Source of the DNA: Sphingomonas sp. 1F27F7B
GTDB lineage: Bacteria > Pseudomonadota > Alphaproteobacteria > Sphingomonadales > Sphingomonadaceae
Length of the DNA: 64,000 nt
Direction of reading: 5' to 3'
Assembly (NCBI RefSeq): GCF_005503355.1
Contig: NZ_SCMK01000004.1
Span: 186,001 to 250,000 of the forward strand
Of this stretch, positions 1-8,839 are shown in pieces; positions within the stretch are counted from its first letter, which is position 1; every line of letters begins with the position of its first letter. The translations under genes and the position numbers were made by a program. Under the pieces are notes generated by a model. The model saw nothing but the letters and a program-made list of their open reading frames with translations. It was not told the DNA's origin and did no database searches.

Positions 1-799
1 TCGCCGAGCGGCTTTGCGGATTGAACGAGCGCGGTCCCGGCGCATTATTGTCGAGGTCCGCGAAATCGATGCTGCCGTCGATCCGCACGATCGGGCCAAG
101 GTCGCTCCCGATACGCAGCCGGCCGGAGGCGCGGCTGAAGTCGCTGTTGGGACGCTTCTCGCCACCGCCCAGGCGGAAATTGCCCATCTGGTCGACATAG
201 CCGAGTTCGAGATCGAAATCGGCACCGCCGGCCAGGTCGCCGCCGAGGCGCATGCCCGAACGGATCGTCTCGAAGCTGCCCCCGCCGATGTTGAAGGAAC
301 CGGCGAGCGGCCCGGACGAGCGCCGCGTGATGATGTTGACCACGCCGCCGACCGCCGATGCACCATAGAGCGCCGAAGCCGGCCCCTTCAGCACTTCCAC
401 CCGCGCGATGCTCTCCGGAGCGATGGTGGTGAAGCTGGTCGAGCCCGAGGGGCGGCCATCGACCAGCACCAGCGTCCGCGGATTGATGGTGAATTCGAAA
501 TCCGGCCGAAGCCCGCGCAGGCCGATCCCGGCCAGCCCGTTGGGATATTGGATCACATCCAGGCCGGCATTCTTCTTGAGCTGATCGAGAAAGGTGACGC
601 CGACAGTCTGATCGAGCTGCGCTTCGGTCACGACCTCCATCGACGATGCCACATTCTCGCGCTTCTCGCGCGTGCGATTCGCCGTGACGACGAGCGCATC
701 CTCCGGCTGCGCCACCGACGCGGCGTCCGCCACGCTCTGCGCCGATACGGGCGTCCCGCTGATGACGGCCAGCCCCAGTCCCCAGATCACATATTTCAC
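1..799 (-). CDS. TonB-dependent receptor, N-terminal part (cut by window edge)
   Basis: Outer-membrane receptor for TonB-energised uptake; the ligand cannot be told. The visible 266 residues start with a signal peptide (VKYVIWGLGLAVISG, cleavage near VSAQS). A TonB-box-like DALVVTA follows, then the plug domain with LVLVDGRPSG, IARVEVLKGPASALYGA and GGVVNIITRR, which are hallmark plug motifs. The first barrel strands follow, and the reading frame leaves the window at base 1. The start is GTG (complement of 797-799). I chose it because GGGAG lies 6 bases upstream and the signal peptide begins there; no ATG is in frame nearby. The gene is divergent from the small exported protein at 1158. Confidence 0.9.
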   Translation of the reverse strand, partial: MKYVIWGLGLAVISGTPVSAQSVADAASVAQPEDALVVTANRTREKRENVASSMEVVTEAQLDQTVGVTFLDQLKKNAGLDVIQYPNGLAGIGLRGLRPDFEFTINPRTLVLVDGRPSGSTSFTTIAPESIARVEVLKGPASALYGASAVGGVVNIITRRSSGPLAGSFNIGGGSFETIRSGMRLGGDLAGGADFDLELGYVDQMGNFRLGGGEKRPNSDFSRASGRLRIGSDLGPIVRIDGSIDFADLDNNAPGPRSFNPQSRSA

Positions 800-1157
800 A
801 AATGGCTCCCCGCTCTACTGCATGATATGATATCTTGTATCGTGCCTTGGCGATGGTTGTTGCAGCCGTCAACCCGGGGCTTCGCGATAGGGGGCTCCCG
901 CAAGGGATCGCCGCCGATGGTTGGGAATATCGCGTCGGAGTCGACGATGGGCCTTCCGAACGGGGAAACCGGCGCCACCGCCAATTTCAAGTCGATCCTC
1001 ACCGCTATCCGTGACAGCAGCGTGGAAGCTGGCAATCGCTCTTCCGGCCCCGTCCCTTGGTCGACCCCAACCCTATCGGCCCACGATCCGCGCAGACTTG
1101 CCGATCACTGCGCGACTTCATAGCATGTCCGAGCCAATCACCAGCCATGGAAACCGG
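800..1157. other. Divergent intergenic region
   Basis: This 358-base gap between the divergent receptor gene and the exported repeat protein should carry both promoters. An A+T-rich patch at about 820-842 contains an 11-base palindrome (824-834, GATATGATATC), 25 bases upstream of the receptor start. It could be part of the receptor promoter or an operator. I see no convincing gene in the rest; the reading frames crossing it lack ribosome-binding sites and protein-like composition. Confidence 0.5.
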
Positions 1158-1748
1158 ATGTTCGCCCTCACCTTCGCTCTTCTAGCTTTCCAGCACTCAC
1201 CTGCCGACTGCGCTTATGATCGCGCCGCCATATTGGCGCTCGACGAAAGGGCGTTCGACCAGAATCTGGAGGGCGGCTGGCGGTCTCTCGCCGCCGCGGG
1301 CTGCACGCCGGAGGCTGCCGATCTGATCCGTGACTGGAGGGTCCTGCACAAGGCGACAGCTACGATCCTCTTCTGGCATGAGGGCCAGCTCCGTGCCGAG
1401 GCAGGCCAGGCCGACCAGGCGATCGCGCTGTTCGAACAGAGCCGCAGAACCATGGGGGAGGACGGCAGCCAGGCCTGGAATCTGTATGTCGACGGCAGCC
1501 TCGCATTCCTTCGCCGCGATCGTGCCGCATTCGATGCGGCCCGTGCGAAGCTCTCCGCGCTGCCGCAGCCGGCTACCTTCGATGCCAATCCCAAGGGCCC
1601 GGACGGCAAGCCGATTCTACTGCCCGACGGCCGCCCGCTCACAGTCGCATGGCCTCCCAATCTCAACGTCTTCGATCGTCTGTCCCGATGCTGGGGACAG
1701 GGGTACAAGGTCGCCTATGCCTGTCCGGCCGGCCGCGCTTCGGAGTAA
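1158..1748 (+). CDS. Small exported protein with one TPR-like repeat, function unknown
   Basis: A 196-aa protein of no recognised family. It opens with a likely signal peptide (MFALTFALLAFQHSPADC). The middle contains a tetratricopeptide-like helix pair around GQADQAIALFEQSRRTMG, and the C-terminus ends with two cysteines (CWGQGYKVAYAC) that could form a periplasmic disulfide. The ATG at 1158 is preferred over the ATG at 1125 and the open frame further upstream because it puts the hydrophobic segment at the N-terminus and has a GGAAA just upstream. TPR-like exported proteins usually bind other proteins, but no partner is evident from the neighbours. Confidence 0.65.
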   Translation: MFALTFALLAFQHSPADCAYDRAAILALDERAFDQNLEGGWRSLAAAGCTPEAADLIRDWRVLHKATATILFWHEGQLRAEAGQADQAIALFEQSRRTMGEDGSQAWNLYVDGSLAFLRRDRAAFDAARAKLSALPQPATFDANPKGPDGKPILLPDGRPLTVAWPPNLNVFDRLSRCWGQGYKVAYACPAGRASE

Positions 1749-1871
1749 TGGCCGAAGGCAGGTAGGAAATCGGGTCGAGCGCGCTCGCGCCTGGACAGCG
1801 AAAATTGGGGCCCATCGCTGTCCTCGGGCCGCGGCAAGCACGCCTCGAACCGCCATCCGGGAAACCGGCGC

Positions 1872-3665
1872 TCACCCATCGGCGAGCGCCGGCTCCTCGT
1901 CCACGATGTTGCCCGATTGCCGGTCGAACAGCTTGCGGTATCGGCCGTTCGGATCGGACAGCAGGGCGGCATGGTCGCCATCCTCGACGATGCGGCCCTG
2001 GTCGAACACCAGGATCCGGTCGAGCGTGCGCACCGTCGAGAGCCGGTGGGCTATGACGATCGCCGTACGGCCCTTCATCAACCGATCCATCGCCTGCTGG
2101 ATCAGCGCCTCGCTCTCGGAATCGAGGCTCGAAGTCGCCTCGTCGAGGATCAGGATCGGGGCGTCCGCCAGAAAGGCGCGCGCGAGCGCCACACGCTGGC
2201 GTTCGCCGCCCGACAGCTTGACTCCGCGCTCGCCGACCGGCGTGGCATAGCCGCGCGGCAGCTTGACGATGAAGTCGTGCGCATTGGCCAGCCGCGCCGC
2301 CGCCTCGACCTCCGCCTGGCTCGCTCCGGGGCGGGCATAGGCGATGTTGTCGGCCAGGCTGCGGTGGAACAGGATCGGTTCCTGCTGGACGATCGCGATC
2401 TGCGCGCGCAGCGACTGCTGGGTCGCGTGCGATACGTCCTGCCCGTCGATCGTCACCCGGCCCTTGTTCACGTCGTAGAGGCGCTGGATCAGCTTGACGA
2501 ACGTCGTCTTGCCCGATCCCGAATGGCCGACCAGACCTACGCGCTCGCCGCCGCGGATGAGCAGATCGAGATGCTCGTAGAGGGGCGTATCGTGCCCGCC
2601 ATAGCGGAAGGTGACGTCGTCGAAGCGGACCTCGCCCGCGGCGATGCGGATCGGCGTGGCATCCGCCCGATCCTCGATCCCCAGCGGCTGCTCGTGCAGT
2701 TCGACCAATTCCTCCATCTCGTTCACCGAGCGCTGCAGGTGATGGATGTGGAAGCCGATGTCGAACAGATAGCCGTGGACGACGAAATAGCTGGCCAGCA
2801 CGAAGGTGACGTCGCCCGGGGTCGCCGCCCCGAGCCACCATAGCCATAGCGCGGTGCCGGTGATTGCGGCACGGATCGCCCACAGCACCGCGATCTGCGC
2901 GCTGCCCGACCAAGTATAGCGCAGCCAGGTGCGCCGCGTACGCTTCGCCCATTTGGCGAGCAGCGCGACGACGCGGCCTTCCTCGCGCTCCTCCGCGCCG
3001 AACGCCTTGACCACGGCGTTCGAACCGATCGCATCGGAAAGCAGGCCACCGAGCTTCGTGTCCCACGCATTGGACAAGGTTGCGGCGGGCGAGGCCCAGC
3101 GCGTCGCGAGCACCAGAGTCATCACCACATAGGCGACGGCGCCGACGGCCATCACCACGCCCAGCACCGGCCAGTGCCACCCCAGCAGGAGCATCGTGCC
3201 GACGAGCACGGCGAGCGACGGCAGCAGCTGGAGCAGCAGGACGTCGTTCAGCGTGTCGAAGGCCCACATGCCGCGCGTGATCTTGCGGACCGTGGAGCCG
3301 GCGAAACTGTTGGCGTGCCAGTCGGTCGAGAAGCGCTGGACGCGGTGGAAGCCGTCCTGGGTCACGTCGCGCATCATGCGCAGCGTGAAGGGGATGATGC
3401 CCGCCCATGCGACGTGCCGGAGCACCACCATGGCAAGGCCGAGCGCCGCCATCGCCGCGAACAGCGTCAGCGCCTCATTGCGCAGATTGGCGGCGAGCGC
3501 ATCGATCAACCGGCCCGCGAACATCGGGACGAAGATTTCCGTTGCCGTCGCCGCGATGATGAAGAAGGCGATATAGGCAGCGCGCGCCCGCTGCCGTGCC
3601 CAGTGGCGGAAAGTGAAGCGCAGGACGCGGCGGATCGAATCCGTGCGGTCGAGGTCGTGTGTCAT
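1872..3665 (-). CDS. ABC transporter half-molecule (permease fused to ATPase), exporter type
   Basis: A 597-aa inner-membrane exporter half-transporter that should work as a dimer. The membrane domain spans residues 1-330 with about six helices. The ATPase domain has Walker A GHSGSGKT (380-387), Q-loop VQQEP (about 426-430), signature LSGGERQ (484-490), Walker B LILDEATSSLD (505-515) and the switch His540 (IAHRLST), so all catalytic elements are intact. The organisation is that of the MsbA/multidrug/Atm1-like exporter class; the substrate cannot be predicted. The ATG start at 3665 has only a weak ribosome-binding site. The gene stands alone, facing the exported protein at 1158 tail to tail. 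Confidence 0.92.
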   Translation of the reverse strand: MTHDLDRTDSIRRVLRFTFRHWARQRARAAYIAFFIIAATATEIFVPMFAGRLIDALAANLRNEALTLFAAMAALGLAMVVLRHVAWAGIIPFTLRMMRDVTQDGFHRVQRFSTDWHANSFAGSTVRKITRGMWAFDTLNDVLLLQLLPSLAVLVGTMLLLGWHWPVLGVVMAVGAVAYVVMTLVLATRWASPAATLSNAWDTKLGGLLSDAIGSNAVVKAFGAEEREEGRVVALLAKWAKRTRRTWLRYTWSGSAQIAVLWAIRAAITGTALWLWWLGAATPGDVTFVLASYFVVHGYLFDIGFHIHHLQRSVNEMEELVELHEQPLGIEDRADATPIRIAAGEVRFDDVTFRYGGHDTPLYEHLDLLIRGGERVGLVGHSGSGKTTFVKLIQRLYDVNKGRVTIDGQDVSHATQQSLRAQIAIVQQEPILFHRSLADNIAYARPGASQAEVEAAARLANAHDFIVKLPRGYATPVGERGVKLSGGERQRVALARAFLADAPILILDEATSSLDSESEALIQQAMDRLMKGRTAIVIAHRLSTVRTLDRILVFDQGRIVEDGDHAALLSDPNGRYRKLFDRQSGNIVDEEPALADG

Positions 3666-4284
3666 GTCGTGAACCGGCGCCGGGGCGCCGTCTCCAATGC
3701 GATGTCGATCAGGGGTGATGCGGGTGGAAAGCCCGGATCAGGGGGGCTTCAGGACCTAGTGGTGGAAGCGCCCGATGGTGCGGAAGGCACCGGGAAGGCG
3801 TGGTGTGGTATCCGTCATCTACGCCCTCCCTTTTTCGCGTTGGAACGGACGCCATGTAAGGCGATATATCAGGGCTGACAAGGCGTTGATTGGGAGTGGC
3901 CATGCATCGGAGCCCGGTGGCGCCTGCAATCCTGCCGATGTGCTCCCCATGAACGAAGGGCCGCTTTCGGCCTCGCGCGGGATAGAGTCCGAACCGCCGA
4001 ACTGAGGACGAATTGCGATCATGGCGCCGAGCCAGTGCCATTTTCCGGCCCCGGGAAGCTTGGAGGACCCGGGCCCGTCGTCACCGCCCGGCCCGCCATA
4101 AGCCACCATTTCGCTGCCAACTCCGTTTCGCATCCGCGCCGCGCGCACCTAAGCTGCCGGCGAGCGGCGGGGGCCGATTCCACATGCGGGGCAGGTCCTC
4201 CCCCCATGAATCTCGCGCGTCTTTCCGCTTGCCCATTCGAACCGGCGCCCGTCACCGGCGGCCGGCGACAGCGAGAGGAAGATC
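3666..4284. other. 619-base intergenic region without a recognised gene
   Basis: This lies between the divergent ABC transporter and the glycosidase-like gene. Reading frames on both strands cross it but none has a plausible ribosome-binding site or a recognisable product. A+T-richer sequence at about 3830-3870 could hold a promoter. Just before the gene at 4285 there is a clear Shine-Dalgarno (AGAGGAAG, 5 bases from the ATG). A small RNA cannot be excluded; I see no strong hairpin followed by a T run. Confidence 0.5.
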
Positions 4285-6297
4285 ATGGCCACGCCTCCAC
4301 CCACCCTGCCGCCCCAGCAGCCCATCGGCTATTCCGGCCTCTATCCGGATGCCGATACGGCATGGAGCATCTCGAACGGCCAGGTGATGGTCGCGCAGGT
4401 CGCATCCGGCGTCGCGGGAACGCCCCAGCCCTTCGTCTTCAAGGGCGTCCGCTATCAGCCGACGCCGCTCGACATCAACGGCGGCGCCGCCGGATCGCCG
4501 ATGGGCGACTTCTATTACATCGGCATGCAGAACCCCGGCACCGATGCCACCACCATGATCATGTACCAGCCGATCTGGAACCGCGACGTCGGGCCGAACG
4601 GCCTGATCCGCAAGCTCGGCGCCAACAATATCGGCGTCTATGGCAGCTTCAACATGCCGCCCTTCACGCTGTCGGCCCCGGGCAACGTCACGCCGGTGGT
4701 GCCCTCGGCCGGCAACGCCGCGATCGACTGGACCGCACTCGGCCCGATCCGCTACGTCCCGGCCAACGGCCAGGAATATCCGACCTACATGCCCGAGGGG
4801 GCGAGCGACAAGCAGGCGCCGCCCTATTGGTATCATTATTGCCACGACGTCTTTCTCGACATGTGCTGGAACGGCGGAGTCGATCCGATCTACGTCTTCC
4901 TGTCGGTCGGCGTGTCGGCGACGGCCTTCTACTCGGTGAACCCGGCGCCCGCGTCGGGCTATCAATATACCCAGGTCCAGCAATATTATCTCGATGCCGC
5001 GACCTGGCTCGGCCAGAGCTACGGCCATCACCCCGCCCTGGCCGGCTTCTACGTCACCAACGAGACCAACCAGCCCGGCACGAGCGGCACCTATGCGTAT
5101 CGCGAATATTGGGACTTTCTGAACGCAGTGGGCGCGGCGCTGAAACAGGGCGCGCCGGACAAGCTCACGATTGCCGCGATGCAGGACGACATCGCGACGC
5201 TGCAGACCCAGCTGAGCCAATATGTCTCGACGCCGAACCCGGCCGATCCCGCGCCGGCAACCGAATCGCTCTATGTCGACAGCAACGGCAACATCACCAC
5301 GACCGCCGCCAACAACCGCCCGGCCTATGCCACCGATGTCTACGACCTCGACCTATGGGGCTGGAACCTCTATGCGGCGCCCACCGCGCTCACGCCGATC
5401 ATCGCCTATCTGAGCCAGCGCAAGGCTGCCGGCCTGCCGATGGCGCCGGTCGTGCTGAGCGAGATCGGCATTCCCCAGGCGATGCGCTTCACTCAGGTCG
5501 ACGGCGTCGGCTTCGGCCCGCTGGGCGGCAACGATCCCTATGTGGCGAACCCCAATGGAGAGCAGGCGACCTGGGATTCGACCACCGGCACCGCGACGCT
5601 CTCGCCCTATATCAAGGGCACGGTGCTGGGCCAGGAAAGCCTGGCGGTCGTCACCTCTTCCAGCACGGACAGGACGTCGCCGAACTTCTTCACCCTCAAT
5701 CCCGGCTACAATGCCGGCGGGCTGGTCGTCTATGAAGGCGACACAGGCGACTATTGGCTCTTCCAGGGCGTGCCCCAGGTTCCCGGCAACCCCACCCCGC
5801 CCCCGCCCAGCTGGGTGCAGCTGGACGCGACGATCTACGGACCGCTGCTCGACGACCTGCGGACCGCGAAACATCCGCCGGCGGCGGCGGGCCCCGCGGT
5901 CGCGCTCTACGCCTATCTCCAGGCGGCGGCCGGCTTCCAGGTGGGCAACGACTCGGTCGCTTCCGCCAACCAGCTCCTCCAGGGCGTGCAGGTCTTCGAA
6001 TTCTCCGACGAATGGTACAAATGGATGGACCCGTCGGTGACCGATGCGACGACGATCCAGACGGCGGCCGGCGTCCATGATTTCCGCGATGCCCCCATAG
6101 CCCCCTGGGGCCCGGCGAACGCGCAATTCTACACCTGCTGGGAAGAGGAGTGGTTCGGCCTCTGCTCGGTCCTGCCCGTTGGCCGGAACTCCACCGATCC
6201 GGCGATCGCGACCGACGGCTGGCTCACCGGCGGTGTCGCCGACCAGCTCACCCCGCGCGCCAGCTACACCGTGGTGCAGCAGTTCTTCGCGCAATAG
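4285..6297 (+). CDS. Putative clan GH-A-like glycoside hydrolase or transglycosylase
   Basis: A 670-aa protein I can place only by motif. PFVFKGVRYQP (50-59) followed by LIRKLGANNIGVYGSFN (107-123) looks like the start of a TIM barrel of the GH72/GH5 kind. VTNETN around Glu260 is in the position of the acid/base Glu, and VVLSEIGIP around Glu393 in that of the nucleophile. FEFSDEWYKW (nt 5998-6027) is an aromatic-rich late barrel motif. No signal peptide is visible, which is odd for a glucan-active enzyme. The C-terminus has a Cys pair (YTCWEEEWFGLC). The start has a strong AGAGGAAG. The gene is monocistronic. Family assignment is inference from motifs and could be wrong; catalytic activity is unproven. 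Confidence 0.65.
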   Translation: MATPPPTLPPQQPIGYSGLYPDADTAWSISNGQVMVAQVASGVAGTPQPFVFKGVRYQPTPLDINGGAAGSPMGDFYYIGMQNPGTDATTMIMYQPIWNRDVGPNGLIRKLGANNIGVYGSFNMPPFTLSAPGNVTPVVPSAGNAAIDWTALGPIRYVPANGQEYPTYMPEGASDKQAPPYWYHYCHDVFLDMCWNGGVDPIYVFLSVGVSATAFYSVNPAPASGYQYTQVQQYYLDAATWLGQSYGHHPALAGFYVTNETNQPGTSGTYAYREYWDFLNAVGAALKQGAPDKLTIAAMQDDIATLQTQLSQYVSTPNPADPAPATESLYVDSNGNITTTAANNRPAYATDVYDLDLWGWNLYAAPTALTPIIAYLSQRKAAGLPMAPVVLSEIGIPQAMRFTQVDGVGFGPLGGNDPYVANPNGEQATWDSTTGTATLSPYIKGTVLGQESLAVVTSSSTDRTSPNFFTLNPGYNAGGLVVYEGDTGDYWLFQGVPQVPGNPTPPPPSWVQLDATIYGPLLDDLRTAKHPPAAAGPAVALYAYLQAAAGFQVGNDSVASANQLLQGVQVFEFSDEWYKWMDPSVTDATTIQTAAGVHDFRDAPIAPWGPANAQFYTCWEEEWFGLCSVLPVGRNSTDPAIATDGWLTGGVADQLTPRASYTVVQQFFAQ

Positions 6298-6310
6298 CGG
6301 GGCGTGACCG

Positions 6311-6338
6311 GCGGCGGGAGGGCTGGCCTTCCCGCCGC
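6311..6338 (+). terminator. Possible hairpin terminator after the glycosidase-like gene
   Basis: An imperfect G+C-rich inverted repeat (gcggcgggagg ... ccttcccgccgc) begins 14 bases after the stop codon at 6297. It has no clear T run, so it may pause or end transcription only weakly. Confidence 0.35.
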
Positions 6339-6438
6339 TTCGCGCGGCCGGCCATTTCCTCCGATCCGCGACCGATCGCTCTTTACAAAGGCGGCATGAT
6401 CGGGATCATTCGCGTCTGGCGTGACGGGAGTTCTGTCG

Positions 6439-7803
6439 ATGCGCATCCTGGCGTTGTCGCTGCTATCTACGCTTTCCTGCGCATCGCCCGCCCTCGCGCA
6501 AATGTCCGAACCGATGGCGCTGGACTATCGCGCCGCGCAGGACCGGCTGCTCCAGCGTTCCGACGCGATCGAGGCCGCCGCCGCCAATCTGCGCGGCAAG
6601 GAAGCGCAGGAAGGCGCCACCCGCACGCTCGGCCGGCCGGACGTGGACGTCGAGGCACAGCTGCTCGAATATCAGAAGACGCTCTACCTCCCGCTGGGGT
6701 CGCTGGCGCCGGTGGCGGAATCCTTCGGCATCCGCGATCCGCTGAAGTTCCGCCAGGAACGGACCAGCACCCGGCCGATCGTCACCGCCACCCTGCCCTT
6801 CTACACCGGCGGCCAGATCTCCGGCACCCGGGCGGGCGCCCGCGCGCAGGTCGCCCAGGCCAAGGCCGATCGCGACCTCGCGGTGGACAATGCGCTCGTC
6901 CAGCTGGTGCAGGCCTATTACGGGCAGCAACTCGCCGAGCGGGCGCTGGGCATCCGCCGCGACGTGCTCGACGGGCTCAACCGTCATGTCGCCGATGCGG
7001 CGAAGCTCGAACAGGCGCGCTTCATCAGCCGCGCGCAGCGCCTCCAGGCGGAAGTGGCGCGCGACGATGCGGCGCGCGAATATGAAAAGGCGATATCCGA
7101 CCTCGCCACCGCCAATGCCGCGCTCGCCGGCATGCTCCGCGCGCCGGCCGGCGTGCATCCGCTGAGCCCGCTCGGCGTTCATTCGCAGCCGCTGGAGCCG
7201 CTCGAAAGCTTCAAGGCCGCCGCGCTCTATGCGCACCCGCAGCTGGCCCGGCTGCAGGCGCTGGAGGAGCAGGCGCGCGCCGGCGTGACGATCCAGCAAT
7301 CGAAGCTGCGGCCGACCATCTACGGCTTCGGCCAGTATAATTTCGACAGGCGCGACTCGCTGCTCACCGACCCCGACTGGTCGGTGGGCGTCGGCCTGAA
7401 GTACAAGCTCATGTCGGGCGCGGGCCGCCGGCAGCAGGTGGACGCGGCGCGCGAGACGGTGGCGCAGGCAGAGGCCGGATTGCGCGAGGCCCGCACCCAG
7501 CTCGAGATCGGCGTGACCAAGGCATGGGGCGAGACGGAGGCCGCGCGCCGGCGCTTCCTGCTGCTCGACAGCGCGCTTGCCTCGGCCGAGGAGAATCTGC
7601 GGCTCCAGACGCTTTCCTTCCGCGAGCAGCAGGTCACGTCGCTCGACGTGATCGACGCGCAGCTCGGGCTCGGTCGCGCCCGCGTCCAGCGTGCCCAGGC
7701 GGCCAACGACTATGTCCAGGCGCTCGCCCAGCTGCTCAGCCTGAGCGGCCAGATGGCCCGGATGCCCGATTATCTCGCCCGGGCCGACAAGGTGATCCCA
7801 TGA
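6439..7803 (+). CDS. TolC-family outer-membrane efflux protein
   Basis: This 454-aa protein should form the outer-membrane channel and periplasmic tunnel of a tripartite exporter. It has a signal peptide (MRILALSLLSTLSCASPALAQ) followed by two long alanine- and glutamine-rich helical halves typical of the OEP fold. The second half carries SFREQQVTSLDVIDAQLGLGRARVQ-like sequence of the family. The ATG at 6439 is chosen because GGGAG lies 8 bases upstream and the signal peptide starts there; an in-frame GTG at 6421 would add six residues. The stop overlaps the next start (ATGA), so this is the first gene of a four-gene operon running to 11109. Confidence 0.9.
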   Translation: MRILALSLLSTLSCASPALAQMSEPMALDYRAAQDRLLQRSDAIEAAAANLRGKEAQEGATRTLGRPDVDVEAQLLEYQKTLYLPLGSLAPVAESFGIRDPLKFRQERTSTRPIVTATLPFYTGGQISGTRAGARAQVAQAKADRDLAVDNALVQLVQAYYGQQLAERALGIRRDVLDGLNRHVADAAKLEQARFISRAQRLQAEVARDDAAREYEKAISDLATANAALAGMLRAPAGVHPLSPLGVHSQPLEPLESFKAAALYAHPQLARLQALEEQARAGVTIQQSKLRPTIYGFGQYNFDRRDSLLTDPDWSVGVGLKYKLMSGAGRRQQVDAARETVAQAEAGLREARTQLEIGVTKAWGETEAARRRFLLLDSALASAEENLRLQTLSFREQQVTSLDVIDAQLGLGRARVQRAQAANDYVQALAQLLSLSGQMARMPDYLARADKVIP

Positions 7804-8834
7804 CCGATACCGTGATCGAGGACGAAGCCCCCGCCCCCGCCCCGTCGCCCGCTCCTGCCCGGCGGCGCCCGGTCGCGCTGATCGCGGGGCTGGTGGTGGC
7901 GGTGCTGCTCGCGCTCGGCCTGTGGCTGGCCTATCGCCCGGCGCCGGACCAGATCCAGGGCATGGTCGACGCGCGCGAAATGCGCATCACCAGCAAGGTC
8001 ACCGCCCGCATCGCCGCCTTCCATGTCGAGGAGGGGCAGCCGGTCAAGGCCGGGCAATTGCTCTACACGCTCGACAGTCCGGAAGTCGCCGCCAAGTCCG
8101 AGCAGGCGGGCGGTGCGCTGGCGGCGGCGCAGGCGGTCGAGAGCAAGGCGGACGAGGGCGCCCGGCCGGAGGATATCCGCGCGGCCGAAGCGCAGTGGCG
8201 CCGGGCACAGGCGGCGGCCGAGCTGGCCCGGACCACCTCCGCGCGCACGCAGCGGCTCTACGAGCAGGGCGTGATCGCCGGGCAGAAGGCGGACGAGGCG
8301 CGGACCAACGCCGTGGCCTCCGCCGAACAGGCCAAGGCGGCGCGGGCGCAATATGATCTCGCGCTCGCGGGCGCGCGGCGGCAGGACAAGGCGGCAGCGA
8401 CCGGCCAGGTGCAGCAGGCACGCGGCGCCGTGGCGGAAGTGCAGGCGGCGGCCGACGAAACGCGCGTCACCGCGCCCGCCGATGGCGAGGTCGGCAAGCG
8501 GCTGGCCCAGCCCGGCGAGCTGGTGCCGCAGGGCTTCCCGGTGTTCATGCTGACCGACACCGCGCATCCCTGGGTGACGCTCAACGTGCGCGAGGACCAG
8601 CTGCGCGGGCTGGCGCGCGGCAAGGAGATCGGCGGCACGATTCCCGCCCTCGCCAACCGGCGGGCGCGCTTCCGCGTGATCTACACCGCTCCGGCCGGCG
8701 ATTTCGCGACCTGGCGCGCTACCCGGCAATCGACCGGGTTCGACATCAAGAGCTTCGAAGTACGGGTGGTGCCGGTCGCGCCCGTCGAGGGGCTGCGGCC
8801 GGGCATGACCGTGCTGTTCGACTGGCCGGCCTGA
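7800..8834 (+). CDS. HlyD-family periplasmic adaptor (membrane fusion protein)
   Basis: A 344-aa adaptor that would link an inner-membrane pump to the TolC-like protein. Residues 1-23 are a Pro/Ala-rich cytoplasmic tail and 24-46 a single membrane anchor. A lipoyl/barrel-sandwich half follows (FHVEEGQPVKAGQLLYTLDS), then a long alanine-rich coiled coil, the second lipoyl half (VTAPADGEVGKRLAQPGELV) and a beta-barrel (TLNVREDQL). The ATG overlaps the previous stop by one base frame shift (ATGA), so it is translationally coupled. Composition and order match the YhiI/EmrA type of adaptor. Confidence 0.92.
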   Translation: MTDTVIEDEAPAPAPSPAPARRRPVALIAGLVVAVLLALGLWLAYRPAPDQIQGMVDAREMRITSKVTARIAAFHVEEGQPVKAGQLLYTLDSPEVAAKSEQAGGALAAAQAVESKADEGARPEDIRAAEAQWRRAQAAAELARTTSARTQRLYEQGVIAGQKADEARTNAVASAEQAKAARAQYDLALAGARRQDKAAATGQVQQARGAVAEVQAAADETRVTAPADGEVGKRLAQPGELVPQGFPVFMLTDTAHPWVTLNVREDQLRGLARGKEIGGTIPALANRRARFRVIYTAPAGDFATWRATRQSTGFDIKSFEVRVVPVAPVEGLRPGMTVLFDWPA

Positions 8835-8839
8835 CGGGC

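Noticed and set aside
14..1123. 369-aa open frame on the plus strand opposite the receptor gene
   Set aside because: The minus strand encodes a clear TonB-receptor plug with signal peptide and ribosome-binding site; the plus-strand translation has no family features and is a high-G+C shadow.
3775..4005. 76-aa plus-strand frame in the 3666-4284 gap
   Set aside because: No ribosome-binding site, no recognisable motif, and composition like the surrounding non-coding sequence.
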